From Paraescarpia echinospica (Eukaryota; Annelida; Polychaeta; Sabellida; Siboglinidae), in the NCBI GenBank assembly GCA_020002185.1, contig CM034536.1, positions 12,236,717 through 12,300,716 on the forward strand: 64,000 nucleotides of DNA, read 5' to 3'. Under the pieces are notes generated by a model. The model had not been told where the DNA came from, ran no database searches, and saw only the letters and a program-made list of their open reading frames with translations. Every line of letters begins with the position of its first letter. The first letter of the stretch is position 1. Positions 7,349 to 16,671 of this stretch are shown here, in pieces. The translations under genes and the position numbers were made by a program.

Positions 7349-8650
7349 ATGGCGTTCGTGAACGGCTCGACGTGCGAGGGCGTGAAGGCCGAACTGGAGC
7401 TGTTCAGCGGACCGGTGACGCAGACTAGCATCGAGAGTAGTCATTGGACCGTCTACCAGCCGCTGACGACTCTCGACGCCGGCGGTCCTATCGAGTTCCT
7501 CGTGCCGGGTTCGGGCGAAGACTATACGGACCTGGCGAGCATTCAATTGTACGTGCGCTTCTAAGTGACGCTGGGGGGACGGTACCGATCTGGCGGCCGA
7601 GCCGCGGTGGCGCCGGTCAACAATTTCCTGCATTCTATGATCAGTCAAATCGACGTGTCGCTGAACAACACCCTCGTGACGCCGTCGACCAATACGTACG
7701 CGTACCGGGCCTACCTCGAGACGTTGCTAATTTACGGTAGCGACGCGAAACGTTCGCATCTCACGGCGTCGTTGTGGTACAAAGACACCGCCGGACGGAT
7801 GGACACGCTCGGCAACGCCAACGTCGGTTTCGAGGCGCGACGCGTCGCGGCGGCCGATAGCAACGAGGTGGAGATGATGGGACGCCTGCACGTCGACGCG
7901 TTTATGCTAAACAAACACCTACCGAACGGCGTCGACACGAAAGTGCGCATAGTGCGCTCGAAGGACGCCTTCTCGATCATGGGCGCGCAAGCCGTACCGG
8001 GGTGGCGCGTCGTGCTGCAGGCGATTCGACTGCACGTGCGAAAAGTGAAGTTAAACCCGGCCGTCCAGATGGGACATATCAAAGCGTGGGCGTTGGGAAC
8101 GGCTAAGTTTCCGATGCGTCGCGTCGACTGCAAATCGTTCTCGATAACGGCGGGTGCGCTATCGCACACGCACGAGAACCTGTACATGGGCGCGATTCCG
8201 AAACGCCTCTTCCTGATGATGATCGATAACGTCGCCTACAACGGCGACTACACTAGAAATCCGTTCGACGCGCGTCACAACGACATAAACTTCCTGTCGC
8301 TCGTCGTCGACGGACGTCAGGTACCGAGCAAGCCGCTGCAGCCGGACTTCCCGAACAACCGGTACGTGCGGAGCTACATGAATCTCTTCGAGGCGTCCGG
8401 AAAGGTGTTCGAGGACGAGGGGAACGACGTATCGCGGACGGACTTCGGCGCCAGCTACAGCATCTTCGGTTTCGACCTGACCCCCGACTGTTGCGACGGC
8501 GATCATTTCAACGTCGTGCGTCAGGGATGCGTGGGCGTCGATATGTATTTCGGGACGGGGCTACCGCTTCCGGTGAACGTCGTCGTGTACGCGGAATTCG
8601 AGACGGTGATGGAAATCGACGGGAACCGGAACGTCATTTACGACTGGTAA
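7349..8650 (+). pseudogene. Major capsid protein (double jelly-roll), one in-frame stop
   Basis: The frame covers 434 codons and is interrupted only by TAA at 7562-7564, after residue 71. Before the stop it has SSHWTVYQPLTTLDAGGPIEF; after it, VNNFLHSMISQIDVSLN, a TYAYRAYLETLL block, an LHVRKVKLNP region and a C-terminal DLTPDCCDGDHFNVVRQGC followed by VYAEFE. These are hallmarks of the Polinton double jelly-roll major capsid protein, which builds the predicted icosahedral shell with the minor protein at 5752. The remainder is well preserved, which points to a recent nonsense mutation. Confidence 0.85.
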
Positions 8651-8652
8651 CT

Positions 8653-9108
8653 ATGGATACGTTTCAACTGATGCGTCGTCTGGAACTCGATACGTACGCT
8701 AAACGTATCGTCGTCGGCGTCGTGCCTAATGACGCGCTACTTACCGCCGCCGCCACCGCCACCTACCCGACGGCCTTCGTGTGCAACACCGACGTCGGCG
8801 GCGATCAGTGACCGCACTGGGTGGCCGTCTACGTCGGCGCCGACCGACGAGGCGAGTACTTCGATTCGTACGGTCTGCCGCCGCTGCACGCCGACTTCCG
8901 CGCCTTCCTGCGCCGCCACTGCGGCGACGCGTGGACGTACAACGACAAGCGCCTGCAGAGCGTCATCTCTAACGTGTGCGGACAATATTGCGTCGCCTAC
9001 CTTCTCCTCCGATGTCGCGGGATGCCGTTGACGACGTTCCAGAGCCTATTCGGCACCGATAGGGTGAACAATGACTGTCTCGTACACGATTTATTAAAAC
9101 CTCATTAA
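8653..9108 (+). pseudogene. Adenain-like cysteine protease, one in-frame stop
   Basis: The ATG at 8653 lies two bases after the capsid stop. The frame is open except for TGA at 8809-8811, three bases before the codon of the catalytic His (PHWVAVYV). Downstream are YFDSYGLPP, a region with a Gln-Ser pair and the active-site CGQYCVAYLL. This is the Polinton maturation protease related to adenovirus protease, which would cleave capsid and core precursors. The stop separates the N-terminal 52 residues from all catalytic residues, so this copy should be inactive. Confidence 0.82.
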
Positions 9109-9144
9109 TTATACCACCGCTTTTACGTGTATAGTAGTAGTAGA

Positions 9145-9187
9145 AATAAAAACGAACAAATGATGTATACAATTGTTGGTGTTTATT
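9145..9187. terminator. Convergent polyadenylation signals
   Basis: AATAAA lies on the plus strand at 9145-9150, for the structural unit ending at 9108. AATAAA lies on the minus strand at 9187-9182, for polymerase B ending at 9303. The two transcription units meet tail to tail here. An ACGAGTTAGACGAGT repeat lies just beyond, at 9258-9312. Confidence 0.65.
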
Positions 9188-9302
9188 ATTACCCACACAT
9201 ACATACATACATACAGAAACTACCCCTAGGGGGGTGGTGGGGGTTAGGTTAGTAGTAGACGAGTTAGACGAGTGTTGTTTACGAGTTAGACGAGTTTACG
9301 AG

Positions 9303-12300
9303 TTAGACGAGTATCGGCGCCGTAGTGACGCCGTCGTCGAGCATGCGGCGTTTAGCGTAGAAGTAGCTCAACGCCGCGCGCTCTTGAACGTACGTCAACT
9401 CGGACGAGTTTTTCACTTGGAAACCGCGGTTCCAGCCGACGCCGTTGCGACGGTCGCGCAGTACGGCGAGGAAGGTGTGCTCGTCGATGTCGGCGTTCTG
9501 TCGTTTGCTCAGTCCCTTCGTGCTGTACTTCGGACCGGCGACGCCGCCGAAGCGGTAGTAGGTTTTGCTGCACAGCGCCACGATTCCGTCGCCGCGCCAC
9601 TCTTCTTTGAAGAGACCCGGCGTTCGACGATCGAACAGGCGTCGGCGCGCGCAGCAGGCCGCCGCGCCGTCCCACGCTAGTCCGGCGACGCGCCGTCGTA
9701 CGTAGGCATCCACGTGCGCGTCGCAGCATTCGGCCGGAAACCAGTGCGAACGATACCGGAAGTAGTGTTCGCGACGTTCTTCCGGTACGAGCGCATCGAC
9801 GTCACTTCCGGCTAGGGCTATGTACGCCTAGTCGGTGTCCATAGCGCAGTACTGGAAGAGCGGACGGGGAATGTAGGCGTCGACGAAATCGTAATAAAAT
9901 TCCAGCATTCTCAATTTTGCGTACTGCAATACGAAATAGCCGATATGTATCGGCAGGCCGTAGACGATTTTACGCTTATTCAGCGCCACCTCGTACAGCG
10001 CGTCGTCGACGACGACGTCCAGTTGCCGGAAGCGCCGATTGTTGACGAGCATCGACGCGCCGACCGGCGTCGCGTACTTGATTTCCCGGTGCCGATCGAC
10101 GCGCGTAATCGTTTTCCCGTAGGAACTGTTCCCGAGAAGTTTAAAGGTATCGGCGATGATCGATTTGTCGGGATCGATATCGCCCTCGCGGCGCGCCGTC
10201 GAAACCGCGTCGCCGAAGCGGCGAAAGCACGCTATCGGTCGCGTGAGGAGATCGTGCGACTCGGCGTAGTCGCGCATGAACGGGCTGAGATCGTCGCGCA
10301 CGATATCGAGGTTCTTGAATACCGGCTGCATCTCGGCGAACTTGTCGCGCAGCGCTACCGGTACGGCGATATCGCACTGCACGAGGCCGAACAGAGAGCC
10401 GTCGCGCACCGCCTCCAGTATCGTCGAGAGCGTAATGGCGGTCGGCGGCGGTTGCCATCGTGACGCGTCGGGCGGCGTCGGCGTCGCCGGCGGTTTCACG
10501 GCGTGCCACTGGCACTACCACATTTCGACGACTTCGTCGACGAAACGGCGCAGGTAGGCGGTCACGGCGATCGTCGCGGCGTACAGCGTCGTCATCGGTT
10601 GACCGTTGACGGCGTTCGTCGTCACGTGCGCCTGACACGTCGGGCAGCCGTGAAAATAGCAGCCGTGAAATTGATACGCCGTTTCTCGTGGCGGCGCACC
10701 AGCCGTCGACTCGGTGCTTTCCGATGCGCTCAACCACTCCACGGCCATACGGCCGTAGCGGTGCACGCGTTCCGCTCGAAAAGGCGTTCTCAGCGCGTCT
10801 GCGCGTGTACCAGCCCGTCGGCATCTCCTGCATTATCGCCCATAGATAGAGGCCGTTTGCGTCGAAGCCTACTATCGATCGGCACGGCGCGCCGCCACGA
10901 ATCGACGTCATGTCGGCCTCGTGGTGGCGCGCGAAGATGATCGACGGGCCGCCGACGATCTGCGCCTGCAGCAGACGGTGCAGATCTTTGTTCGGCTCGT
11001 TGAAGAGCGAGAAATGGATCGACTTCGGCAGGTCGTTGAACAGGTACAAAAACGTCAACCCGGTACGCTGATGGCGTCCTTGAACATGTCGATACGTCGG
11101 CGCCGATAGAAGGCGAACTGGCGATCGACGGCCTCGAGAAACGGCGCCACTTCACGATTGTTATACCACACAAGAAAATCGCGCATCGACGTCATGCCCT
11201 CGTCGCGCCACGCCGTCGCGCAAATCTCGTACGCCTCCGCGGAGATTCCCTCGCGTTTCAGCTGGCTGTAGAAAGCTTCGCGCGACGGCAGGGCGGTTTC
11301 GTCCAGACGCGACAACGCGTCGATGTGCTCGTACGGGAAGTAGCCCTTCGTTGCCGAGCAACCGTACGCTTTCAGAAAGCGATCGTAGCTAACGCCGGGC
11401 GCGAGGTAATTCGTTATGTCCAGAAACTTCAACGTCGTCGTCGACAGGCACATGTAATTTTTCTGACGTTTAATGGTAAACGCCGACGACGTGTGCTGCG
11501 CGTCGTCGGTTATGAGCAGGGGGGTCAAGTATTTTTTGACGACGTTCAGGTCGTACTTACCCGAATTGAATCCCAATACGGGCATTTGACGAAGGTACGT
11601 CCACAGCCGTTCGGCGAGAGTGGCGTACGGTAACGCGGCGTCGTCGTCGTTGCATCGTCGCCGCCATTCGGCGTCGAGCGCGTCGAGCGCCTCGAAGGTC
11701 GCGTCGTAGCGGGGACGTAGAATCGCGCACGCCGCCGCGCTCACCGCTTCCAGGTCGTCGATGAGGCGACGCGCGAGTTCCGACGAATCGCTGGTCGTGA
11801 CGTAACAGCGCGCCGCTTCGTGACCGGGCACATTCGACGCGACGCTCACGCTGAGCAGTTCGTGTCGCGCGATCCAGCGGCATTTGTCGCTATCCGTCGG
11901 CAGATCGTTATCGGCGAAATAGCACTCGAAATCGAACGTCGCGCGGTACGGGTAGTAGCGCAGGTCGTCGTCGCCGACGTCGATGCCTTCGTCGGCGAGC
12001 CGCTCGAATACGGACGCCGTCGGTCGGTAGACGCCGCCGGGGAACACGTGACGAACGCCGCCTTCGCACGTCGCTTCGTGACGTCGTAAATCGTGCGCAC
12101 TCCGCCAGAGGACGCTGCCGCATTTCCCGCACTTGTACGTTTTCGTGTACGCGCGCCGATCGCTTATGTACGAGAAGTGCGACTCGTACAGGTTGACGTT
12201 CAGTGTCGTGGGGTGCGCTTCGCGCGATCGACGGACTAGTTCGGCGACGTCGTTCGTCAGTCGACGATAAACGACGACGTTGATGCCGAAAACCGTCTCC

Positions 12301-13256
12301 ACGCGATCCAGTTCGTTCAGGCGCACGCCGCCGTTCGAGGTCGCCGTGTCGCGACAATACCGCGCGTGCAGACGTTTAGCGACTTTCGTTAAACGGTTCG
12401 TATGGCGAATACGTTTGCCTCGTCGGTGACCTTGCAGGTGAAGGCCGATGCATCGGAAGAGACACAGATGGTCGTCGTAGGGCGTACCTCGATCATCGTT
12501 CGTCAACGACACGATGGACTTGTTGAGGCGCACGTAGGCGGGAAGCGTCGTCACGCCAACGCAGCCGATAGGATGATTGATGATGACGTTCACGAAGTAG
12601 GTGGCGTTAGTTACGAGCTCGAGATCCATCCCGAGTCGGGACGCTGCGCGATGGCGTACTGCAGTACGTCGGTAGCGCGCACGGCGTCGAGGAATCGTTT
12701 GAATGAACGGCTATCGGTAACTAGGGCGGGTGTTTCGAGGAGGCGACCGCAACAGTTACACGAAGAATGAAAATATCGGTACCGACCCGACACCTTGTGG
12801 CGTAATACAAAACCATAGCTTACGTTAATTTTAAACGCGTTCTATTGCGCGCTAAACATTTCCCTCAGACGCGGTTCGAGCACGCGCGTACTCGTACAGG
12901 CGGTCATACGATAGTTGTAACGCGACTGTATGACGCCGCGCGCCACCGACGTCTCTATGCTACGCCGGTGCTCGTCTACGACACGCTGTAGATCGTCGGG
13001 CGACGGCGCCCTATCGGCGGTCTCTTCCTCCACCACTGATTCACTAGGTGGCGAACGGCAACACTGCAGCCTCAGATGTCGTAGCATAGCGTAATGCGTG
13101 GTGTATAGCTTGCCACATTTTGGACACTCGACCTTTTACGCATAGCGTTTCGTCGCCGCATATTTTCGAACTCTTTACGTGTCGTTCTAACGTCGACTGC
13201 GTCGTGAAATAGCTCCCACATTTCGGACATTGCCATCTAGTAGGTGATGGTGGCAT
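9303..13256 (-). pseudogene. Protein-primed-type DNA polymerase B with N-terminal zinc fingers, heavily broken
   Basis: The gene reads from ATG 13256 to 9303. Visible in order: a C2H2 finger (CPKCGSYF, about 13230), a second finger in another frame (CPKCGKLY, about 13120), a NCCGR region, exonuclease motif DFE (about 11925), FNSGKYD (about 11560), YDRFLKAYG (about 11375), palm motif A (FDANGLY, about 10860), motif B (LLGNSSYGKT, about 10120), motif C DTD (9831-9839) and the C-terminal STKGLSKRQ. Lesions: frameshifts near 13140, 12620, 11058 and 10780, and TAG at 12842-12844, 10515-10517 and 9828-9830. The last TAG falls directly after DTD of motif C. Each break can be placed because the intact N-terminal homologue at 58497-60709 aligns across it, or because conserved motifs continue in the new frame. 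Confidence 0.9.
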
Positions 13257-13284
13257 TCTCTCTAATGATATTTTTCGAGCGTCG

Positions 13285-13293
13285 CTATTTATA
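13285..13293 (-). promoter_or_regulatory. TATA box of polymerase B
   Basis: TATAAATAG on the minus strand lies about 30 bp upstream of the ATG at 13256, so the 5' leader would be only a few bases long. Confidence 0.6.
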
Positions 13294-13299
13294 ACGGCG

Positions 13300-13600
13300 A
13301 CGGTGACGGTTGCGGTGGTGGTGGTGGTAAGTACACCCTAGCGGGAAGATTTGTCTAACCCTAGCGGTGGAATGCGGTTTTTTCTAACTGTGTGGTGGTT
13401 TTCTATGGCGGTGGTGGTGGTGGTGGTAAGTACACCCTAGCGGGAAGATTTTTCTAACCCTAGCGGTGGAATGCGGTTTTACTAACTGTGTGGTGGTTTT
13501 CTAACCCTAGCGGTAATTTTTCTAAGCGGTGGTGGTTTTTCTAACTAGTGGAAGCGGTAATTTTTCTAACTAGGTAACTCGGAAACGGAAAGTACATTTT
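13300..13600. repeat. Tandem repeat region upstream of polymerase B
   Basis: Two copies of a unit of about 105 bp start near 13320 and 13425: a GGTGGT run, GTAAGTACACCCTAGCGGG, AACCCTAGCGGTGG, and TAACTGTGTGGTGG. Shorter pieces with CTAGCGG and TTTTTCTAA follow. CTAGCGG also recurs at the left end of the element (1330, 1510, 1530). Its position next to the polymerase promoter suggests regulatory sites. No protein is seen here. Confidence 0.5.
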
Positions 13601-13606
13601 CAACGT

Positions 13607-13612
13607 TTTATT
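13607..13612 (-). terminator. Polyadenylation signal of accessory region
   Basis: AATAAA on the minus strand lies about 86 bp past the final in-frame stop (13698-13700) of the last accessory exon. Confidence 0.55.
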
Positions 13613-13697
13613 CGGTACTCTTACAACATTCAAACACAGCATCATGAAGCCTTTGTTTCAGTAGCAAACAAATGTTCTCTATTCTGCTAGTGTTCGT

Positions 13698-14357
13698 TCA
13701 TTCCAGTCCGCTCCGGCGTTGCACGTACGTGTGCACGGCCGACTCGAGTTGCACGCGATTCATATAATCGCGCCAATTCGTTCCCAACAGCCAGTTCGAC
13801 ACAAACTGCACCAAATACAATTCTCGTGCACGGCCCGTTTACGGCTGCTGATCACCGGAAGAAATCGACACCGTAGTCTCGCTTAGTATATGCACTAGTC
13901 TCGTAAAACACGGAATGAGCGATCGACGTAGGAACGTTTCCATGACGTCGTTGAAATACCGCGTCACAATACAGCCCGGCTTATCGAAACGTTGCATGTA
14001 GACGCGATTCGGCCGCCCCGCGCGAATGCCGGGCATGTGAACGTAGGGGCAGCCTTCATTCGGCTCGCATATCCCGCAATGATCCCGCGCCTTCTCCAGA
14101 ACCATTTCGCCGATAGTCTCGGCGATGAGATCCATAGCCAGTCGTTCGTAACGTACGATCAACTGACTCCGGCTCAGCACGACGAGTTGCCGTTGGCACG
14201 TCCCCAGCTCCTCCGATACGCTCCAGTACGGCGAACATCCCATCGTCCCCAGGCTGTCGTTATACGTCGGTGGAGGGGGGCGCGTTCGGGTCGAGTCCAG
14301 CGCCTCCTCGATTATCGCCTCCAATACGTGAGCGTCACGTACTCCTCCGCCACTACC
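13698..14357 (-). pseudogene. Accessory exon d: unknown protein with Cys cluster, entered by splicing
   Basis: The frame opens directly at a 3' splice site (TGTGCTGTAG|GGT, exon start 14357) in phase 0, and there is no ATG in its first 37 codons. After 172 codons it meets TAA at 13839-13841. It then stays open in the same frame for 46 protein-like codons (including QFVSNWLLGTNW) to TGA at 13698-13700, so the TAA looks like a nonsense mutation. The protein is helical and has a CGICEPNEGCPYVH cluster that could bind metal. I do not recognise a family. Predicted expression is by joining to the leader exon ending at 15344. Confidence 0.6.
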
Positions 14358-14375
14358 CTACAGCACAAAGCAGTT

Positions 14376-14456
14376 CTACTCTTTACGAATCACCGTCAGC
14401 AACGCGTGTAGGAAGTCGCTTATACACTCACGTCTGGTGTGTTGCATCAGAGCGTC
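14376..14456 (-). CDS. Accessory exon c: 26-codon spliced tail
   Basis: A 3' splice site (GTGTTTGTAG|GAC) lies 20 bp after the stop of exon b. The following phase-0 frame runs 26 codons, containing MQHTRRECISDF and FLHALL, to TAG at 14376-14378. Another 3' splice site follows 18 bp later. It also contains an internal donor-like AC|GTGAGT in phase 1. Short length makes coding status uncertain; the repeated stop-then-acceptor layout is the main support. Confidence 0.4.
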   Translation of the reverse strand, partial: DALMQHTRRECISDFLHALLTVIRKE

Positions 14457-14476
14457 CTACAAACACATTATTATGA

Positions 14477-14635
14477 TTAGTCCTCCTCCTTCTTTTCCTC
14501 CTCCTTCTCCTCCATCTTTACTGACCCCGGCACACCCCGTTCCAACAACGTTCTTACGAACGTTGCAACCTCGTCGTACTGAGCGCGAATCCTTTCGTTG
14601 TTTGCAAGCATTTTTTGGAGTACGCAGCGCACTTC
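14477..14635 (-). CDS. Accessory exon b: 52-codon spliced tail
   Basis: It starts in phase 0 after a textbook 3' splice site: branch-point consensus TACTAAC at 14664-14658, a pyrimidine-rich stretch, then TTTAG|GAA. The branch-point sequence contains the TAA stop of exon a. The frame has 52 codons: an amphipathic helix (QYDEVATFVRTLLERG) and an acidic Glu/Lys tail, ending TAA at 14477-14479. An internal ATG at codon 9 could also serve as a start. No family is recognised. Confidence 0.5.
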   Translation of the reverse strand, partial: EVRCVLQKMLANNERIRAQYDEVATFVRTLLERGVPGSVKMEEKEEEKKEED

Positions 14636-14658
14636 CTAAAGCATATAAAGCACAACTG

Positions 14659-14856
14659 TTAGTACATCAAACTACTACAAAATAGGCTTGCTTGATAGGC
14701 CAACCAAAACGCTCTTATATATTGTTCGGCCGACTCGGCTAATAGTTCAAAGCTCTGCTTGCTTAGTTCCAGCCCCTGACGATCTCTCATTCGTTGTCGT
14801 TCGTTGGCGTGTTTCAATAAATCTACCAGTAGCGGCCAATTTTCCTCCTCCTCTTC
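14659..14856 (-). CDS. Accessory exon a: 65-codon spliced tail
   Basis: The frame starts at a 3' splice site (TTGTTTGTAG|GAA, exon start 14856) 28 bp after the RPA-like stop, in phase 0. It runs for 65 codons: an acidic start, then NWPLLVDLLKHANERQR and an aromatic helical end (QYIRAFWLAYQ). It stops at TAA 14659-14661. The first ATG is codon 23, so independent initiation would lose a third of it. No family is recognised. Confidence 0.5.
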   Translation of the reverse strand, partial: EEEEENWPLLVDLLKHANERQRMRDRQGLELSKQSFELLAESAEQYIRAFWLAYQASLFCSSLMY

Positions 14857-14884
14857 CTACAAACAACACAAGACAACAACAACA

Positions 14885-15646
14885 TTAGTCATCGTCGTCG
14901 ACGTATCTTTTTAGTGTGCGGACTGTATACGAGGGGTCCCCGTTCCAACTCGTCTTCCGCACACTAATCTTCACTTTAGTACCGGTTAACTCGAGCACGG
15001 TATCGCGGAGATCCTCCTTGTTCAATTCCGTCAAGTACTCGGCCGTGAACTCGACGAGATTAGACATTTGGCTATCGAACAACGTAAGCCAAAGCTCATC
15101 TTCTTCCTCCTCGCCGTCCTTCACCATCACACGCAACGCGAAGAAATATTTCGGTACAAACACTTCACCGTGCTTTCGACATATCAAGGCCCCGTCTTTG
15201 TTTGTCTGTAATTTCCGGCGACAACGGGAACATCCCAAATAGGTGGTGCTGGGCTCGCCTTTGTACGAGACGGCCTCGATCGTAACGGGCGACAGGAGTT
15301 TATACACACCGTTGACGGCGCACTTCAGATGTCTCAGACTCACCGCTGTGGCGCGTGTCGACGCCGCCGATTCACGCTCCATAGAACCGCTCCGCGACAG
15401 GACCGGGGGCTGCTCGGCCGTCTCGTCGGGCTCCAAGCGCGCCTCTTCGGCGCTTCTCTTTCGGCCGTCAGTCAACGGGGCCGCGATCAGCGTAACTGGG
15501 CGCTTAACGGGTGGTGACACCCCCGTTGACAAGGCTGCAATCAGTGCCGAAGGTTGACTGCTGCTGGCCGCTGTCGCCGCCTTCATCGACTGCTTACGCG
15601 GTGCCTTCGACTTTTTTGGTTGTTGTTGTTGACTTTCATCCGCCAT
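14885..15646 (-). CDS. RPA-like single-strand DNA-binding protein (OB-fold with zinc ribbon)
   Basis: The 253-residue intact frame has a low-complexity basic leader (residues 1-101, Lys/Ser/Ala/Gln-rich with NLS-like PKKSKAPRK). It is followed by a domain resembling the C-terminal OB-fold of replication protein A. Zinc-ribbon ligands are Cys139, Cys142, Cys156 and His159; then come YFFALRVMV and a DELWLTLFDSQ strand typical of this fold. A role coating single strands during polymerase-B replication fits its place next to that gene. A TATA box lies 98 bp upstream. At codon 101/102 lies a strong donor GCG|GTGAGT. A homologue with the same donor position is at 62519-63136. Confidence 0.72.
   Translation of the reverse strand: MADESQQQQPKKSKAPRKQSMKAATAASSSQPSALIAALSTGVSPPVKRPVTLIAAPLTDGRKRSAEEARLEPDETAEQPPVLSRSGSMERESAASTRATAVSLRHLKCAVNGVYKLLSPVTIEAVSYKGEPSTTYLGCSRCRRKLQTNKDGALICRKHGEVFVPKYFFALRVMVKDGEEEEDELWLTLFDSQMSNLVEFTAEYLTELNKEDLRDTVLELTGTKVKISVRKTSWNGDPSYTVRTLKRYVDDDD
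15342..15344 (-). other. Phase-0 5' splice site inside the RPA-like gene
   Basis: GCG|GTGAGT: the last exonic base is 15344 and GT is at 15343-15342. It falls exactly between codons 101 and 102, just before the OB-fold. It is compatible in phase with all four downstream acceptors (14857, 14636, 14457, 14358). It predicts a shared N-terminal leader for several proteins. Confidence 0.6.
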
Positions 15647-15743
15647 GTTGCGGAAGAACGTCTGCTGCTTGCTGCTCTGCTGTTGTAGAAAGAATACACG
15701 GTTAGAAGTTCGGCGTCATACAATATAACATTTTTCTCACCCG

Positions 15744-15750
15744 TTTTATA
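15744..15750 (-). promoter_or_regulatory. TATA box of accessory (RPA-like) unit
   Basis: TATAAAA on the minus strand lies 98 bp upstream of the ATG at 15646, leaving a leader of roughly 70 bases. It is the only clear promoter seen for the whole 13698-15646 block. Confidence 0.6.
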
Positions 15751-15837
15751 CCTTTTCCAAATAACACGCATGCGCACTTCACGCTAATACGTCATCTTAC
15801 TCAATTATCAGCGTGCGTGCCTCGTACATTTCAGACA

Positions 15838-16560
15838 TTTTGTTTTCGAAAAAAAGTATCCGGTCACGTCAGTACATTCGCCGTTAAATCTCTCCTTACA
15901 TCGATTTTCTCTAATATCGATGCACCTCGCGTTTCCTGACCCCACAGAGAATCTATACAACGTTTAGTTTCGTGCTTTTAACGTTTCGTTTATTGTTTTT
16001 GAAATGTCATTGTCTACACTATAACGCGCATGCGCACTTCACACTCATATCCTTATCTTTTTCAATTATCGTCGTGCATACTTCATCCAACCCAGGCATT
16101 TTGTTTTCGGAAAAAAGTTAGCGTTCACGTCAGCGCATTCATTGTCAAATGTGACTTTTACCGCGAATTTCTCTAATATCTATGCATCTCGTGTGTCCTG
16201 ATCCCCCAGCGATCTTATACAACGTTTTATTTCGCGCTTTTAACGTTTCATTTATCGTTTGTAAAAATCCATTGTTCTCCGTTCACATTCCAACTCGTTA
16301 AGTCACGCGCAACAGATGTCACACATGTGCGCTTAACGCATTCCGTCTACTCTCCGAGGAATTTGTTTTAGGAAAAAAGCTAGCGTTCACGTCAGTGCAT
16401 TCATTGTCAAATGTGACTTTTACCGCGAATTTCTCTAATATATATGCATCTCGTGTTTCCTGACCCCCCAGTGATCGTATATAACGTTTAATTTCGTACT
16501 TTTAACGTTTCGTTTAACGTTTGTAAAAATCCTTTGTTCTCCGTTCACATGTCAATCAAA
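15838..16560. repeat. Three imperfect copies of a ~260-bp unit
   Basis: Units start near 15838, 16098 and 16362. Shared blocks in order: TTTTGTTTTCGGAAAAAAG, GTTCACGTCAGTGCATTC, CGAATTTCTCTAATAT, a Cys-rich-looking but non-coding TTTCCTGACCCCC, and TTTCGTACTTTTAACG. No long open frame is present. The TTTCGTACTTTTAACG block is also near both ends of the element. A regulatory or replication function is possible. Confidence 0.6.
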
Positions 16561-16671
16561 ATCAGTCGTGTCATGCGCCGCCGCCGCTGCTGTTTGACGA
16601 CGCGCACATTTCATACACGCTTTTACAAACACGAACACACGACGTCTCCACCACATCGCTCTAACAACAAC

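Noticed and set aside
9234..13256. Plus-strand open frames opposite polymerase B
   Set aside because: They are shadows caused by GC-rich codon use. The minus strand carries all polymerase motifs.
15596..15598. Another donor (CCGC|GTAAGC) in the left RPA-like leader
   Set aside because: It falls in phase 1, which does not connect in frame to any of the four phase-0 acceptors; the phase-0 donor at 15344 fits all of them.
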